Source: Rhynchopus sp. YZ270_cl-10
Lineage: Eukaryota > Euglenozoa > Diplonemea > Diplonemida > Diplonemidae
Assembly: GCA_964035575.1 (NCBI GenBank)
Contig: CAXIVB010000021.1
Coordinates: 1-64,000 of the forward strand
DNA length: 64,000 nt
Direction: 5' to 3'
Every line of letters starts with the position of its first letter. Position 1 is the first letter of the stretch. Position numbers and translations under genes: made by a program. The notes under the pieces were generated by a model. That model had not been told where the DNA came from, made no database searches, and worked only from the letters and a program-made list of their open reading frames with translations. Shown here one piece after another: positions 24,480-37,609 of the stretch.

Positions 24480-25062
24480 TTCACTGGGAGTAAGTGATTA
24501 GGGCTGATTAGGGATGTGTGATGCTCCAATTTGCGGTTACGACTTCATAATGGATTCAGGAGCATCCAAACATCCCATTTTCCCGTTAGTTTCCCATTTT
24601 TGACGATCTGGCTATTGCAGAATAGAGGTGAAAATGACATTTTGCTGGGTCATTTTCGCGAACTCGATTAGGGCACTTCTGATGCTCTAATTTGCGGTTA
24701 CAACCTCATAATGAATTCAGGAGCATCCGAATGACCCATTATCCCAACGTTTTCACATTTTGGACGATCTTGCTATTGCGGAGTATCCGGTGGAAAATCG
24801 GAAAATTCCATGTGTACCGTGTTTCACTGGGAGTAAGTGATTAGGACATGTGTGATGCTCCAATTTGCGGTTCCGACCTCATGATGGCTTCAGGAGCATC
24901 CAAATAACCCGTTTTCCCAACGTTTTCGCATTTTTGACCAGTTGGGCTGTTGCGGAATAGCAGGTAAAAACGGTCATTTTGGCCACCTCAATTAGGGCAC
25001 TTCTGATGCTCCAATCAAATCGTCCGACCTCATAATGGGTTCGGGAGCACCCAAATAACACA
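24480..25062. repeat. degenerate satellite across the unit 1/2 boundary
   Basis: Monomers of the TGATGCTCCAATTTGCGG...CCTCATAATGG family running from the end of the tRNA cluster into the next unit's 5S gene. The equivalent sequence opens the window at 1-240. Confidence 0.87.
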
Positions 25063-25141
25063 TATTCCCAACGTTTTCGCGTTTTTGATCCTGTGTGAGC
25101 AATCCAGAACAACTTTCTGCTTCAGTAAAAAAAAGTAAAAA

Positions 25142-25260
25142 GGATTCAAGCACCCGGACTTCCCAGCTGGTCACCCACGCCAGTACTATCCAGGCCTGCT
25201 GGTGCTTAACTTCTCAAATCAGGCGGGATGAGGTGTATTCACCAGAGTATGGCCGAATCC
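25142..25260 (-). rRNA. 5S rRNA: 5S ribosomal RNA, unit 2
   Basis: Unit 2 copy of the gene at 256; full 119 nt. Confidence 0.97.
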
Positions 25261-25345
25261 AATACTGAGTCATGATGGACAACATGTGAACAGGTTGTTT
25301 GTGACCTAACAACGAACCAGAAATAGGACAGTGAACAAAAAACAA

Positions 25346-25417
25346 GGCACTAGAGGGGATCGAACCCTCGACCTCTCGCTTACTGGGCGAGCGCTCTAAC
25401 CACTGAGCTATAGCGCC
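25346..25417 (-). tRNA. tRNA-Thr-AGT: tRNA-Thr (AGT), unit 2
   Basis: Copy of 460; loop CCAGTAA with C33 unchanged. Confidence 0.94.
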
Positions 25418-25538
25418 ATGCTTTCTCTCCATCTTCTTTTCTTTGAAGGGGGTCTTTTGAAATGTACAGAGCACGCATCAAAAATTTCCTTCATACCTCC
25501 GCGATGGTGAAAAAATTTTTAACGAAGGAGCCTAGTAA

Positions 25539-25619
25539 GGCGAGGTGGCCGAGTGGTCTAAGGCGCTACGTTCAGGTCGTAGTCTCTTCGGGGGCGTGAG
25601 TTCAAACCTCACCCTCGTC
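25539..25619 (+). tRNA. tRNA-Leu-CAG: tRNA-Leu (CAG), unit 2
   Basis: Copy of 653. Confidence 0.96.
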
Positions 25620-25698
25620 ACTTTTTCTTCGTTGTGTGATCACTTAAAAGCCTATTTCGGCCCAAAGCTTGTTGTTTTAAAGAAGCATCATAATTGTG

Positions 25699-25769
25699 GG
25701 GCTCTTAGCTCAGTGGAAGAGCGCCCGTTCCGCATACGGGAGGCCGAGAGTTCGAACCTCTCAGGGTCC
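25699..25769 (+). tRNA. tRNA-Ala-CGC: tRNA-Ala (CGC), unit 2
   Basis: Copy of 813; C33 unchanged. Confidence 0.94.
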
Positions 25770-25847
25770 ACAGTTTTTTTTTCCCCTGTTTTGTTTCTCC
25801 TGTGTAAATTGGTTCTCAGAGCTTTCACACCTTGCTCCCTAAAATGT

Positions 25848-25918
25848 GGCTGTTTAGCTCAGTGGTAGAGCACATCATCCGTAATGATGGGGTCGTGGGT
25901 TCAATCCCCACAGCGGCC
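25848..25918 (+). tRNA. tRNA-Thr-CGT: tRNA-Thr (CGT), unit 2
   Basis: Copy of 962; C33 unchanged. Confidence 0.94.
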
Positions 25919-26027
25919 TAGGTTTTTTTCAGAGCTCCCCAAGAATTTCCAACCTAACTTGGGGTTTGTGGGTTTGCGGTCACTGGTGCACACATGGCCT
26001 GTGGACGGGCAGGGACAAAAAAAAATT

Positions 26028-26357
26028 GGGTGCTTGCGTTGTGTGCTGGATCGGGACCACCAGTAAACTGGCAATCCCACATCCAGTTCTAATATTTGAA
26101 GTGTGAAATAGAACGCAATCGGAAGATTAGTTTACACGAATGTAAGAATAATATCGTCATGGTAATATTCTGTACAGATTGTACGGGATTTACTATCATA
26201 TGAGAGTAGTCCGTCGCAGGCCACATCGGGCCCGCAACATGACCGGTCTTCACACAAAATTGTAAAAGAATTTTCCTTGGAAAAAATGTCTTTTTCAAGT
26301 TTTTGTTGTTGCTGAACGAGTTGTTTGGTTTCGAAGTAGCACACTAACTTAGCACCC
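26028..26357 (-). ncRNA. 330-nt structured RNA, paralogue A, unit 2
   Basis: Copy of 1135-1464 with a few one-base indels relative to it (for example GTCTTTTTCAAG against GTCTTTTCAAG). Terminal stem, both internal hairpins and the poly-T end are intact. Confidence 0.62.
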
Positions 26358-26467
26358 AAACATGCAGCAAACATCGGAATACAAGACAGGGTCGTCTTGT
26401 TGGAGGTGGGTCAGGGTCTGGACATCCTCAAATGTGCACACCTAATACAACAGAAGAAAAGGAAAAA

Positions 26468-26586
26468 GGATTCAAGCACCCGGACTTCCCAGCTGGTCAC
26501 CCACGCCAGTACTATCCAGGCCTGCTGGTGCTTAACTTCTCAAATCAGGCGGGATGAGGTGTATTCACCAGAGTATGGCCGAATCC
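26468..26586 (-). rRNA. 5S rRNA: 5S ribosomal RNA, unit 2
   Basis: Copy of the gene at 1577; full length. Confidence 0.97.
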
Positions 26587-26639
26587 AATAATAGGTCTGG
26601 ATAGAAAAGCTGGGAAGACTTATTACCAGTCCGTTTTTA

Positions 26640-26695
26640 CCTGAGAAGTTAGACACCTCCAAGCCTGGATAGTACTGGCGCGGGTGACCAACTGG
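26640..26695 (+). pseudogene. 5S rRNA relic, unit 2
   Basis: Copy of 1749-1805, one G shorter (CTGAGAAG). Confidence 0.75.
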
Positions 26696-26929
26696 ATAAA
26701 TACACCGAAAAATAGATCTAAATTGTCAGACCGGTTCTTAGCTGTGCGCATCCATAAAAAACTAAAAAAATACTTGCGTCAGAAAATCCTAGTGTGTTGT
26801 ACCGTGGTCCGATATTCTTTCGGTCCCGGGTTCAACACCTGAGACAGATAATATATTTTGACTTTTTCAGATTTTTCTCATTTTTTTGTCTCCTCACTCT
26901 TTCTGAGAATCTTCAAAATTGTCAAAAGT

Positions 26930-28398
26930 GAGAAATTTTTGGGAAAATGGCATATTTAGGGGCTCCTGAATCCATTATGAGGTCAGATGAATCAATCTGA
27001 GCATCACACATATCCTAATAGACAAAATGTCCGTTTATCAAAATACCTGAAAATGCCTCTTTATCCTATCTAAGGATGTCAGAAACCCTTAAAAGTGCAA
27101 AAATCTTGGGAATATAGGGTTTTTGGGCCATTCTGAATCCATTGCGGGGTCGGACGATTTGATTGGAGCATCAGAAGTATCCTAATCGGTAAAATGTCGC
27201 AAAAATATGGGCAAAATGCCTTTATACCCTATCTAAGCAATTAGAATGTGCTCTAAAACGCAAAAATCTTGGGAATATGGGGTTTTTGGGCACATCTGAG
27301 TTCATTGCGGGGTCGTACGATCAGATCTGAGCATCACATAATGTCTAGAATTTTACAGGTGCAACAAACACCTGTATTTTGGTGTAACATGCATATAACC
27401 ATATCTGAATACCTTAAATTTGCACGAAAATGCAAAAATCTTGGGAATATGGGTTTTTTGGGCACATCTGAGTCAATTGCGGGGTCGCACGATCAGATCC
27501 GAGCATCACACAATACCTAGAATTTCAACTATGCAATAAACATGTCTATTTTGGGTAAAATGGCTAATAACCACATGTAAGTAGCTTAAAAATGCTCTAA
27601 AATGCAATAATCTTGGGAATATGGGGTTTTTGGGCACATTTGAGTTCATTGCGGGGTCGCACGATCAGATCCGAGTATCACACAATGTCTAGAATTTCAA
27701 AAAAGCAACAATCACATGTATTTTGGTGTAAAATGCATATAACCATATCTGAATGTCTCAAATACGCATGAAAATGAAGAAATCTTGGGTATATAGGGTT
27801 TTTGGGCACATCTGAGTCAATTGCGGGGTCGTACGGTCAGATCCGAGCATCAGACAATGTCTAGAATTTTAGCTATGCAACAAACACCTGTATATTGGGT
27901 AAAATGGCTAATAATCATATCTAAATGGCTCATATATGCTCGAAAATGCAAAAATCTTGGGAATGTGGGGTTTTTGGACATTTTTGAGTCAATTGCGGGG
28001 TCGTACGATCAGATTAGAGCATCACACAATGTCTCAAATTTTACAGGTGCAACAAACACCTGTATTTTGGTGTAACATGCAAACAACCATATCTAAATAC
28101 CTCAAATTTGCACGAAAATGAAGAAATCTTGGGTATATAGGGTTTTTGGGCCAATCTGAGTCAATTGCGGGGTCGCACGGTCAATTCCGAGTATCAGGCC
28201 CTCTCTACAACTTAGCCGGTGCTCAAACATAGGGGTTACAGGCAAATATACCTGTACACAGGCATATGACCTCTGTACGAACCTTCTTTTCACTCGAAAA
28301 TGCAATTTTCTTGGGTATATGGGGTATTTGAGCACATCTGAGTCAATTGCGGGGTCGTACGCTCAGATCCGAGCATCACACACTGTCTAACTGAGAAA
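26930..28398. repeat. degenerate satellite block, unit 2
   Basis: Copy of 2040-3510, differing only by a few single-base indels near its start. Confidence 0.85.
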
Positions 28399-28411
28399 TA
28401 TTTTGAAAAAA

Positions 28412-29595
28412 GTCGATTTTTTGGTGAAAATATTTTTCACAGAAAATCGAATTTTACTATTAAGATTGGCTTTGGGCATGACCCAGTAAGGTTACTATGG
28501 GCCCCATGGGACATATACACCCGAATACCAGGCCGTATTTTCAAAAAGTTGATAATCCCAGTATATGGTATGGCCCTGTGGTACGAAATTTTTGGCCGAA
28601 AAAATCGACCAAAAAATCGTCATTTTTCGGGGTCACGGTGACAAAAAGTTGCATTTTTTCACGAAAAATGGTCGGAATGTGACTTTAATGGGCTCTAATG
28701 GGTATATTATGCACATAACATACCTAAATTATGTCGATATTTCACCGGCGGAGCCGAAAAAATCGATTTTCAGGGTGTGCAAAACTGTAAAAATGACGAA
28801 AATCGGAAAAATGACGATTTTTTGGTCAAAATATTTTTCACAGAAAATCGAATTTTACTATTAAGATTGGCTTTCGGCATGACCCAGTAAGGTTACTATG
28901 GGCCCCATGGGACATATACACCCGAATACCAGGCCGTATTTTCAAAAAGTTGATAATCCCAGTATATGGTATGGCCCTGTGGTACGAAATTTTTGGCCGA
29001 AAAAATCGACCAAAAAATCGTCATTTTTCGGGGTCACGGTGACAAAAAGTTGCATTTTTTCACGAAAAATGGTCGGAATGTGACTTGAATGGGCTCTAAT
29101 GGGTATATTATGCACATAACATACCTAAATTATGTCGATATTTCACCGGCGGAGCCGAAAAAATCGATTTTCAGGGTGTGCAAAACTGTAAAAATGACGA
29201 AAATCGGAAAAATGACGATTTTTTGGTCAAAATATTTTTCACAGAAAATCGAATTTTACTATTAAGATTGGCTTTCGGCATGACCCAGTAAGGTTACTAT
29301 GGGCCCCATGGGACATATACACCCGAATACCAGGCCGTATTTTCAAAAAGTTGATAATCCCAGTATATGGTATGGCCCTGTGGTACGAAATTTTTGGCCG
29401 AAAAAATCGACCAAAAAATCGTCATTTTTCGGGGTCACGGTGACAAAAAGTTGCATTTTTTCACGAAAAATGGTCGGAATGTGACTTGAATGGGCTCTAA
29501 TGGGTATATTATGCACATAACATACCTAAATTATGTCGATATTTCACCGGCGGAGCCGAAAAAATCGATTTTCAGGGTGTGCAAAACTGTAAAAA
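28412..29595. repeat. 401-bp tandem repeat, three copies
   Basis: Monomers marked by ATGGGCCCCATGGGAC at 28497, 28898 and 29299. The first has GACTTTAATGGG where the others have GACTTGAATGGG. Confidence 0.96.
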
Positions 29596-32500
29596 TCACC
29601 AAAATCCCAAAAATCACGATTTTTTTTCAAAAATATTTTTTTCAAAAAAATCGATTTTAAAATATTGGTTTGGCTTGTGCGGGGACCTGAATCTGGGGCA
29701 ACATACCCTGTGGGACATACTGGGCCCTATGCAAGGCCGAATTTTCAAAAATGTGGTTGCCCCGGTAGACGGTATGGCCCTGCAGGTCAGTGCATCGGGC
29801 CAAAAATCATGAAAAAATCATGATTTTGGGGTCTGGCACCCCATGGGCACATATATCTGGGGGTGTGAAATATGCATGGAATCGACCGATTGGGGGTGTT
29901 ATAGGTCCTGGGGGCCCACATGGGCCATATTTCACGCTATTGGGTCACGGGAAAGTGATTTTGACATTTTTTCATCGATTTTAGCTGTGAGAACCCTTCA
30001 AAAACACTGATTTTGGGGTGTTTCTGAGACGGTACGCTATACCCAGGGTCATATTAGGTATTAGTCCGGTCGACTTTTTGAAAAAACGACCCCGCAATGG
30101 ACTCAGGGGTGCCAGATAGTGTATATGCACCAGAATGGATTCACGGGAAAAGTCAAAATTGGGTGTCAGATACATGCTGCCATAAGTGACGAATTTCAAA
30201 AGTTGAGATTTTTCGAAAATCAGGGTTCAGTACACGCTGTACCCAATCCTGGGGGCCAAAATTTTCAACTTTTTGAAAAAACGGGCGGTATATGGCCCTA
30301 AAGTGTCAAAATGAGTTAATTGCGACCTCGGACGGCCTCCGGAGATGAGTAGAAGTTTATTTACTGAAAAAAAAAGTCAAAACACAGGCAAAATCCCACC
30401 TTCCACAGGTACAGTCAAAACTTTTATCCAGATCTCATGTTTTTTCAAAAAATTTTAAATTGTTTTTATGACTAACACCTCCGAAATTTTTCCTGATAAG
30501 ATGGAATATGGTCCTGTCGTAGTATGCAGTGTGTTTGCAGGCAAAAATTTGCATTTTCTCGCCCCAGACATTTTTTTATACATAAAAGTGCATAAAGGGA
30601 CCCCTGACCCCAAAATCCGGGTTCCAGCTTTTTGAAGGGGTCACCCTACAGGCCACCTCAAAAAGTTGGCCCGTAGGGCCAACTTTTTGAAAAAACGGGG
30701 TTGCGATGTGTCCTGGGGGCCCGAAGGGCCCCCAGGACACATCGCTGGGAAAAAAATATTAGGTTTTTGGGGGTCTATATAGGGTTGCTGTGGGGGTCAC
30801 ATGGCCGAAAAATGGCCATTTTTGGCCTATTTTTGGCCATTTTTTTAAGGTAAAAAATCCACTTTTTTTTTGTACATCCCCTTGCCCCCGGTAAAATTTA
30901 CCAAACATATGGCCCTGTTGGACATACTGGGCCCATGAGTCGGTCGCTGGATCACCAAACTAGTTGCCCTATTTGCTAAAATCATGTTTTCAGGGTCAAA
31001 AATAGGGTGTTTTTTAGGGTCAAAAATAGGGTGTTTTTCAGGGGTATGTTAACCACGTATGTGTCTTAGGGACCAAATTTTCCAGGAATGTGAACCAATC
31101 GGGTCGCAATGGGTCCAGGGGGCCCGGAGGGCCCCCATGCAGGGAAAATTTGCAACAATCCTGGGCAATGCTGGGGGCCGATAGGGTGTGCCTATACACG
31201 TGTTTTTACGTGTTTTTGGGCACTTTTCAGGATTTTCGAAAATTTTTGCAACACCAAAATCAAAAATTTCGGTCTAGGAGGCCCATATCTGGAAAAAATC
31301 GATATTCCAATGGCCTCATTGGGACATATTGGGCCCAGGACCCTATTTTCAGGTCCCAGGAAAAGCCAAAACAATAAAAAAAATAGCTCAGGCGACCCCC
31401 AAAAATAGGCGAAAAACAGCCATTTTTAGGGTGTTTTTTAGGGGTATTTTTACACACACAAATTGTTTACCATAGCACACCCCCAGGCTGCCTCAAAATT
31501 TTATCTTTATTTGATTTTTCCAACCCACATAGGGGTATTGGAGGCACAACTTTCACCAAGCCTGGGGAATTCGGCACTGCACACACACAACTGAAAAAGG
31601 CAAAAATCACCTGTTTTTCAAGGTGTCGCAGGGTAAATGTTGTTCCTTAAAAACCAAATTTTTTCTAAAAAATCGGCCCTGCGGGTGAAAAAACGACACT
31701 ATGGGGGGTATTCCAGGGTGTGGGGGCCCCAAAAATCCGGTTTAAGACCACGAGAGGGTCCGAATACACACCTGAGAAGGTCCCGGGGAGTAAAAAAATG
31801 GCCATTTTTGGGGGGTCAAAATCTCACTTTTTGGGGGGATGTTTGTATACCCAGTACCGACCCACTAGCTGGGATGCCCAACTTTTCGCGAATATGGGGG
31901 CCCGTAGGGCCCCCGGGGCCCAGGGGGCCCAAAATATCGTGTTGCAGATGCCAGGAGAACATGTTTCAATATTTTGGATACATTTTTCCATAGGGTCATT
32001 TTCAAAAGCACTGATTTTAGGGGTATTGAGCGAGGTACCCATACCCATGGGTTATCCTATATATTAGTTTTCACTCGAATGTGAAAAAACGATGTCGCAA
32101 TGGATTCAGGGGGCCCAAATAGGGTATATGGCCCAGGAAATTTTCAAAAAGTTGACCCAACCAGGTATACAGGCATACAAGCCGGTAGGTCAACAGATAG
32201 GGTGTTTTCCGCACCCAAAATATGGGGTCATGACCATGTGGGTCAGACCTGAATTGATAAATGTTTCGCACAGGTTTTCGCGAATACCCCCTCTATTCCG
32301 AATGCGCTACAAGAGTTTTAAATTTTTGGCTATTTAGATTCACTTTTAAAAACAAAATGGGTCTCCAGAACACACATGAGGTTCAACATGTACCTCTACA
32401 GAAACCTTGGTTTTGGTCGGATTTTGAGGCCAATTTTTGGGTTCCCACCAATTTCCTAGGGTATACTGGGATATTGCCCGTGTGTCCAAAAGTGATTTTT

Positions 32501-32658
32501 GGGGCCTTAGGACCCCGGAGAATCCATTTAACGGTCGTTTTTGCACCGGAAAGACCTATCTAGTACCCAAAAATCGAATTTTCATATTTTTGAAAAAGTG
32601 ACCAAAAATCGACTTTTTTTGGTAACATTGTATGGCATAAATTATTCTACATAATGTG
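29596..32658. other. non-coding spacer, unit 2
   Basis: Copy of 5108-8170 including both palindromes (30659-30689 and 30703-30745). No gene. Confidence 0.8.
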
Positions 32659-33259
32659 TGATGCTTGAATAAAAACTTACGACCCCATAATGTACTCGGA
32701 ACTCACCCATGTAATTGTTGAGAAAAAAAAACTTTCCGAAAAAATGAAATTTCAACCCGAATATGCACATTTGGGTCATTTTACGGCTATGTAGGTCATT
32801 TTGTATGTGTTTTTCGATTATATAGGTGATTAGGATATGTGTGATGCTCAGATTAAATCGTAAGACCCCGCAATTGACTCAAATGTGCCCAAAAACCCTA
32901 TATACCCAAGATTATTAACTTTTCCAGCATATTGGACATCCTTAGGTATGGTTATAAGCCATGATACGGCTATTGCTGGAAAAATAGCCATAAATTGTGG
33001 TTGGTATTGATTTCAGAAATTATGTGATGCTTAGATCATGCCATAGACGCTTTTAATGGATTCATATGAGCTCATACTACCCATATACCCCTTCAGAAGC
33101 CCCTTTTGACTCTTATGAATATCCTTATATAGGCTTCCACTTGTGCAGAACCTTCTCAGTGTACAAGATGTTAGGTACAAAAAAACCATCATATTTTTTA
33201 CACTACTGGCATGCTTCCCAGGACACGTCTGTACTCAGAACGTTGTAGAGAAAAAAGGC

Positions 33260-33372
33260 AACCAACGATTTCTAAAGCTACAGTTTCTGTACTTCATTGG
33301 TATGGAAGCATGAAGATTATATCTTCTCACACAACTTTGTCAAAACATGGCCAGTCTCGAAAGAGACTGGCC
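33260..33372 (+). ncRNA. candidate SL RNA a, unit 2
   Basis: Copy of 8772-8884 with its PSE-like element at 33209. Confidence 0.75.
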
Positions 33373-33694
33373 TTTTTTACGTTAGCATGATCGTCTTGTG
33401 CACAAGAAGCAAACCCAAAAACACACACGATTCACACATGACATAACACACAAGTGCTTACTGCACCCCATTTTTATATCGCCTGCAAAACCATATTTGT
33501 GACACTTGTTCCCCTTCAGAAGCCACTGTTGACTCTGTCGAATATCCTTCTGTAGGATCACACTTAAGGATATTTTTATGTAGAACCTTCACAGTGACCA
33601 AGATGTCAGGTACGAAAAAGCAACCGTATTATAGACATTGGCAGAAGGCTTCCCAGAACAAGTGGGTACCTAGAACATTGTAGAGAAAAAGGGC

Positions 33695-33806
33695 AACCAA
33701 CGATTTCTAAAGCTACAGTTTCTGTACTTCATTGGTATGGAAGCATGAAGATTATATTCTTCACACAACTTTGTCAAAACATGGCCAGTTTCGAAAGAGA
33801 CTGGCC
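33695..33806 (+). ncRNA. candidate SL RNA b, unit 2
   Basis: Copy of 9207-9318. Confidence 0.75.
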
Positions 33807-34113
33807 TTTTTTACGTTAACATCACCTTGTGCAAACCCAAAAAACACACATGATTCCCATGTTCTTCGAATATTTTGGTGATTAGGATATGTGTAATGCT
33901 CAGATTAAATTGTACGACCACGCAATTGACTCAAATGAGCCCAAATATCCCGTATTCCCAAGATTTTTGGACTTTCGAGCACATTGGGCATCCTTAGGTA
34001 TGTTTATAAGCCACTCTACGGCTATGTTAGAAAAAAAACCCACCATAATAATGATACATATGGCATGATTCCCAGAACATGTTGGCACTTAGAACATTGT
34101 AGAGAAAAAGGGC

Positions 34114-34225
34114 AACCAACGATTTCTAAAGCTACAGTTTCTGTACTTCATTGGTATGGAAGCATGAAGATTATTCTTCTCACACAACTTTGTCAAAACA
34201 TGGCCAGTTTCGAAAGAGACTGGCC
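34114..34225 (+). ncRNA. candidate SL RNA c, unit 2
   Basis: Copy of 9626-9737. Confidence 0.75.
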
Positions 34226-34368
34226 TTTTTTACGTTAACACGATCGTCTTGTGCACAAGAAGCAAAAAAACCCACACAACAACAGCAGAAGTTTAGAACC
34301 ACATTCAGACCCTGACCCAACTCCAACAAGGGGCCCCTGTCTTGTCAACCACCTTGTGCATATATACT

Positions 34369-34469
34369 GGACCCCAGAAATGGGACATCCGTTAAAATTG
34401 GATCGATACAGAGAAGATTAGCATGGTCCCTGCGCAAGGATGACACGCATTAATCGAGAAAGTATCAAC
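34369..34469 (+). ncRNA. U6: U6 spliceosomal RNA, unit 2
   Basis: Copy of 9881-9981; the CATATATACT box and the upstream element at 34322 are unchanged. Confidence 0.96.
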
Positions 34470-34692
34470 TTTTTTTTTGTCCCCCGGATCACACGTATTT
34501 TTTACACTGGTGTCTTCTTCATGCTTCCCAGACCAACACATATGTGCAGACATACCCATCACCCACAGGTGGCAAGTGGCAGGCTGCAGTAACCCATTGA
34601 AATATTGGTTTCAAAAAACGACCATATGGTTTATGCTACTGGCATGCTTCCCTGAGCATATACATGTCGAAAGCTGTGTAGAGAAAAAGAGC

Positions 34693-34804
34693 AACCAACG
34701 ATTTCTAAAGCTACAGTTTCTGTACTTCATTGGTATGGAAGCATGAAGATTACTCTTCTCACACAACTTTGTCAAAACATGGCCGGTTTCGAAAGAGACT
34801 GGCC
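34693..34804 (+). ncRNA. candidate SL RNA d, unit 2
   Basis: Copy of 10205-10316. Confidence 0.75.
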
Positions 34805-34957
34805 TTTTTTACGTTAGCATGATTGTCTTTGTGTGTCTTTGTGCAAAGCAAAAAAAAAACACACACAAGAAGTGAGGATCTTCAAAACCACGTTTTTGAC
34901 CTGACCCACCTCCAACTAGACAACCCTGTCTTGTATTCCGACAATATGGTATCTATT

Positions 34958-35274
34958 GAGCCGGGATGTGTTGGCTGCATCCTGAAACCCCTAGCTTCTG
35001 GGGGGGCAAGCTTCTCCAGAACTGGGCACTCTTTGAGGTGGACCAAAGGCACCTTCAACTTCTGTGTTGATGTGTTGTCCGTGTTAGTCTACTGTCCTGT
35101 TTGCGGCCTTGGTGTAAACCAGGGCAACAATCAGAGTGAAATGGGGTGAACCGGGCCAGGCTGGTCTCACAGAGCAGCTCATAACTCCTGCAGTGGACAG
35201 TTCAAGGATCGCAGCACAGAGCAGAGTGAGGGTGTTTCCAACTCAATGGCTTGAACTGGAGAAGCGTTTCTTTT
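34958..35274 (+). ncRNA. 7SL: SRP RNA (7SL), unit 2
   Basis: Copy of 10470-10786, with helix 8 loop GTCTCA. Confidence 0.88.
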
Positions 35275-35434
35275 TTACATTTTTCCATGTGAACATTGTT
35301 TCCACATCACCATACACATGTGTTGTTGATACACCCCACCACGTTGCCCAGACCATTCCTACCCACATTATTCACCACAAGTGGCATGTTTACCAGTACA
35401 TGTTGGTGCTTAGAGCAATGTTAAGAAAAAGGGC

Positions 35435-35547
35435 AACCAACGATTTCTAAAGCTACAGTTTCTGTACTTCATTGGTATGGAAGCATGAAGATTATATTCT
35501 TCTCACACAACTTTGTCAAACATGGCCAGCCTCGAAAGAGACTGGCC
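35435..35547 (+). ncRNA. candidate SL RNA e, unit 2
   Basis: Copy of 10947-11059. Confidence 0.7.
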
Positions 35548-35668
35548 TTTTTTACGTCACCATGAGAAAAAACATTCACACATATGATGCATGTACAAAG
35601 TGTGTGTCACCCTGACCCACCTCCAACAAGACAACCCTGTCTTGTTTTCCCATACTCTCCCTATGTTT

Positions 35669-35993
35669 GGGTGCTAAGTTAGTGTGCTACTTCGAAACCA
35701 AACAACTCGTTCAGCAACAGCTAAAACTTGAAAAGACCTTTCTATTTAAGAAAATTCTTTACAATTTTTATGATGCGGTCCTGCTGTTGGGCCTGATATG
35801 GCCCAAGGCGGAACTACTTTCATATGATGTAAATCCCGTACGTTCGTACAGAATATTACCCATGATGATTATTCTTACATTAGCGTGTAACACTAATTCT
35901 GACTGCGTTCTATTTCACACTTCAAATATTAGAACTGGATGTGGGGCTGCCAGTTTACTGGTGGTCCCGATCCAGCACACAACGCAAGCACCC
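35669..35993 (+). ncRNA. 325-nt structured RNA, paralogue B, unit 2
   Basis: Copy of 11181-11505; upstream element at 35612. Confidence 0.65.
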
Positions 35994-36109
35994 TTTTTTA
36001 TATTTTCCCACCCAGCACCCCCCCTGTGTCTGTGTTGTTGCCTAAGCATCGCCTTTTACAGGCTTCCTTGCAGGGAGTGTTCGGTCAAGTGATAGTGATG
36101 AAGAAGGAC

Positions 36110-36210
36110 AGGGGCGAGTTTTCTCGTGAAATGCTTTGAAGCCTCTGACATTGAGAGGCTCGCTCCGACCTCTGTTTTTAATAACCCACATCACAGTGGT
36201 AACCACTGTG
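36110..36210 (+). ncRNA. possible small snRNA-type gene, unit 2
   Basis: Copy of 11622-11722 with both hairpins intact. Confidence 0.35.
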
Positions 36211-36258
36211 TATGTATGGTATGTATGGTATGTTTGTTTTTGTTTTGTTAAAAAAGAG

Positions 36259-36445
36259 GGTATGCCACTCCTGGATGTTGTGCAGCTCCAGGGCAACATG
36301 TGTGAACGGACCAGGTTGCCCTGGCGACCCGTCACCCCAATGAGAAATTGCGTTAATATCATCAGTGCACAAGGCACTGTATCAGATATTAAGCTGATAA
36401 GAACAGATAATACACTTGATCTTAGCCAAAAGGCCGAGAAGGTAT
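36259..36445 (-). ncRNA. U2: U2 spliceosomal RNA, unit 2
   Basis: Copy of 11771-11957; branch-recognition sequence again GTATTA. Confidence 0.95.
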
Positions 36446-36597
36446 GACTTCTTTTTAGTCCATACCGAATTCGACACCCATGTACAGGGAAGCATGATTA
36501 TGATCAATATTACTAGGAAACAACAAGGCAAGCAGATTACACACCCATGTCACAGGGAAGTAAGTGAAGGTGATGATCAATCTTATTAGTAAAAACA

Positions 36598-36740
36598 AGG
36601 CCGCCGAAGCAGCTACACAAATTGCCAATGTGGCAACGCCGAAGCGGCCCATGGCGGGAATTGGGTAGTTTTCAACCAGCAATCTCTCCACAGCGTCCCT
36701 ATTTGGTCATTGCTTATGGAATTATCCCGAGCGCAAGAAT
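36598..36740 (-). ncRNA. U4: U4 spliceosomal RNA, unit 2
   Basis: Copy of 12110-12252. Confidence 0.93.
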
Positions 36741-37261
36741 ACCTCCTTTTCTCCCAGTCGTGTCACAAAGCTATGTCCACAGGGAAGTGTGTTGGGGTGG
36801 TAACATATAGACACCACGTAAAGTTAACACACCAAAACTACCACCGCCAATGTGCCTCCCTATAGACATCTGTGCAGCCGATAGGTGGAACAAACAAGGG
36901 CAAGACTGTACTCTACACAGGATCTGTTTTTGAGTGCATTCGTGTTGAAGATTGTTTTCTTCGGCACAAGACCAAAGCTGGATGATGACATAGGTTGGGC
37001 ATGTGCAGCATGAGCACTTGCGATGATTGTCACATACTTCTTGTATTGTTTTGTCTCTCCCCTGTATGGCGCAGGGAAGAGTACCAGGCACAGCCCTTCC
37101 ACTTACAGCTTGTTTTTAAGAAAAACCTCAAAAAAGGCTTCACATTACTTTTTTCACCTTCAAGGACATCTTGATCAATCAAGAAGTTACCACACTATCC
37201 TCGCTCTCAACATGCTTCCATGTGTAGCAAAGTGCACACAGCAATAGAACAAAACAGAGCC

Positions 37262-37378
37262 ATATCACGGTTCTTGCCCATATCGAACTCATCTTTCGCC
37301 TTTTACTAAAGATGACCGTGGGTAAGAGCCACTATGTGAAAGCATAATTTTTGAAGGGGCCTTTGTGTCTCATCTGTT
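37262..37378 (+). ncRNA. U5: U5 spliceosomal RNA, unit 2
   Basis: Copy of 12774-12890. Confidence 0.93.
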
Positions 37379-37450
37379 TTTAAGTCTTGACAACCACTAC
37401 GCTTCCCTGAAGGTGTTGGAGTTTCGCATGTTGTTAAACTCAGCTAGAGG

Positions 37451-37609
37451 TTACATACCTTACTGGTGTCTGACCTGATCAACAAGGGCGTCGACACACC
37501 AGTGGCCCTTGCATTGCACTGCGCAGGGGATACTGGTGGCACTAGCTTCGGCTGGCTTGCACAGTGAAATTTTTGACAGCGGCGGTGCTGTGCTTTGCAC
37601 AAACCCGCC
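37451..37609 (+). ncRNA. U1: U1 spliceosomal RNA, unit 2
   Basis: Copy of 12963-13121; 5' ACATACC unchanged. Confidence 0.87.

Larger units (their letters stand above)
1..24885. repeat. RNA-gene array, unit 1
   Basis: First visible unit of a direct tandem repeat. Base 1 aligns with 24886 and again with 49374. The unit carries 48 tRNA, three 5S, five candidate SL, U1, U2, U4, U5, U6, SRP RNA and two copies of a 330-nt RNA. It differs from unit 2 by scattered one-base and few-base indels before about 2600 and by four rather than three 401-bp repeats; otherwise it looks the same. The start point is arbitrary because the window opens inside the array. Confidence 0.97.
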
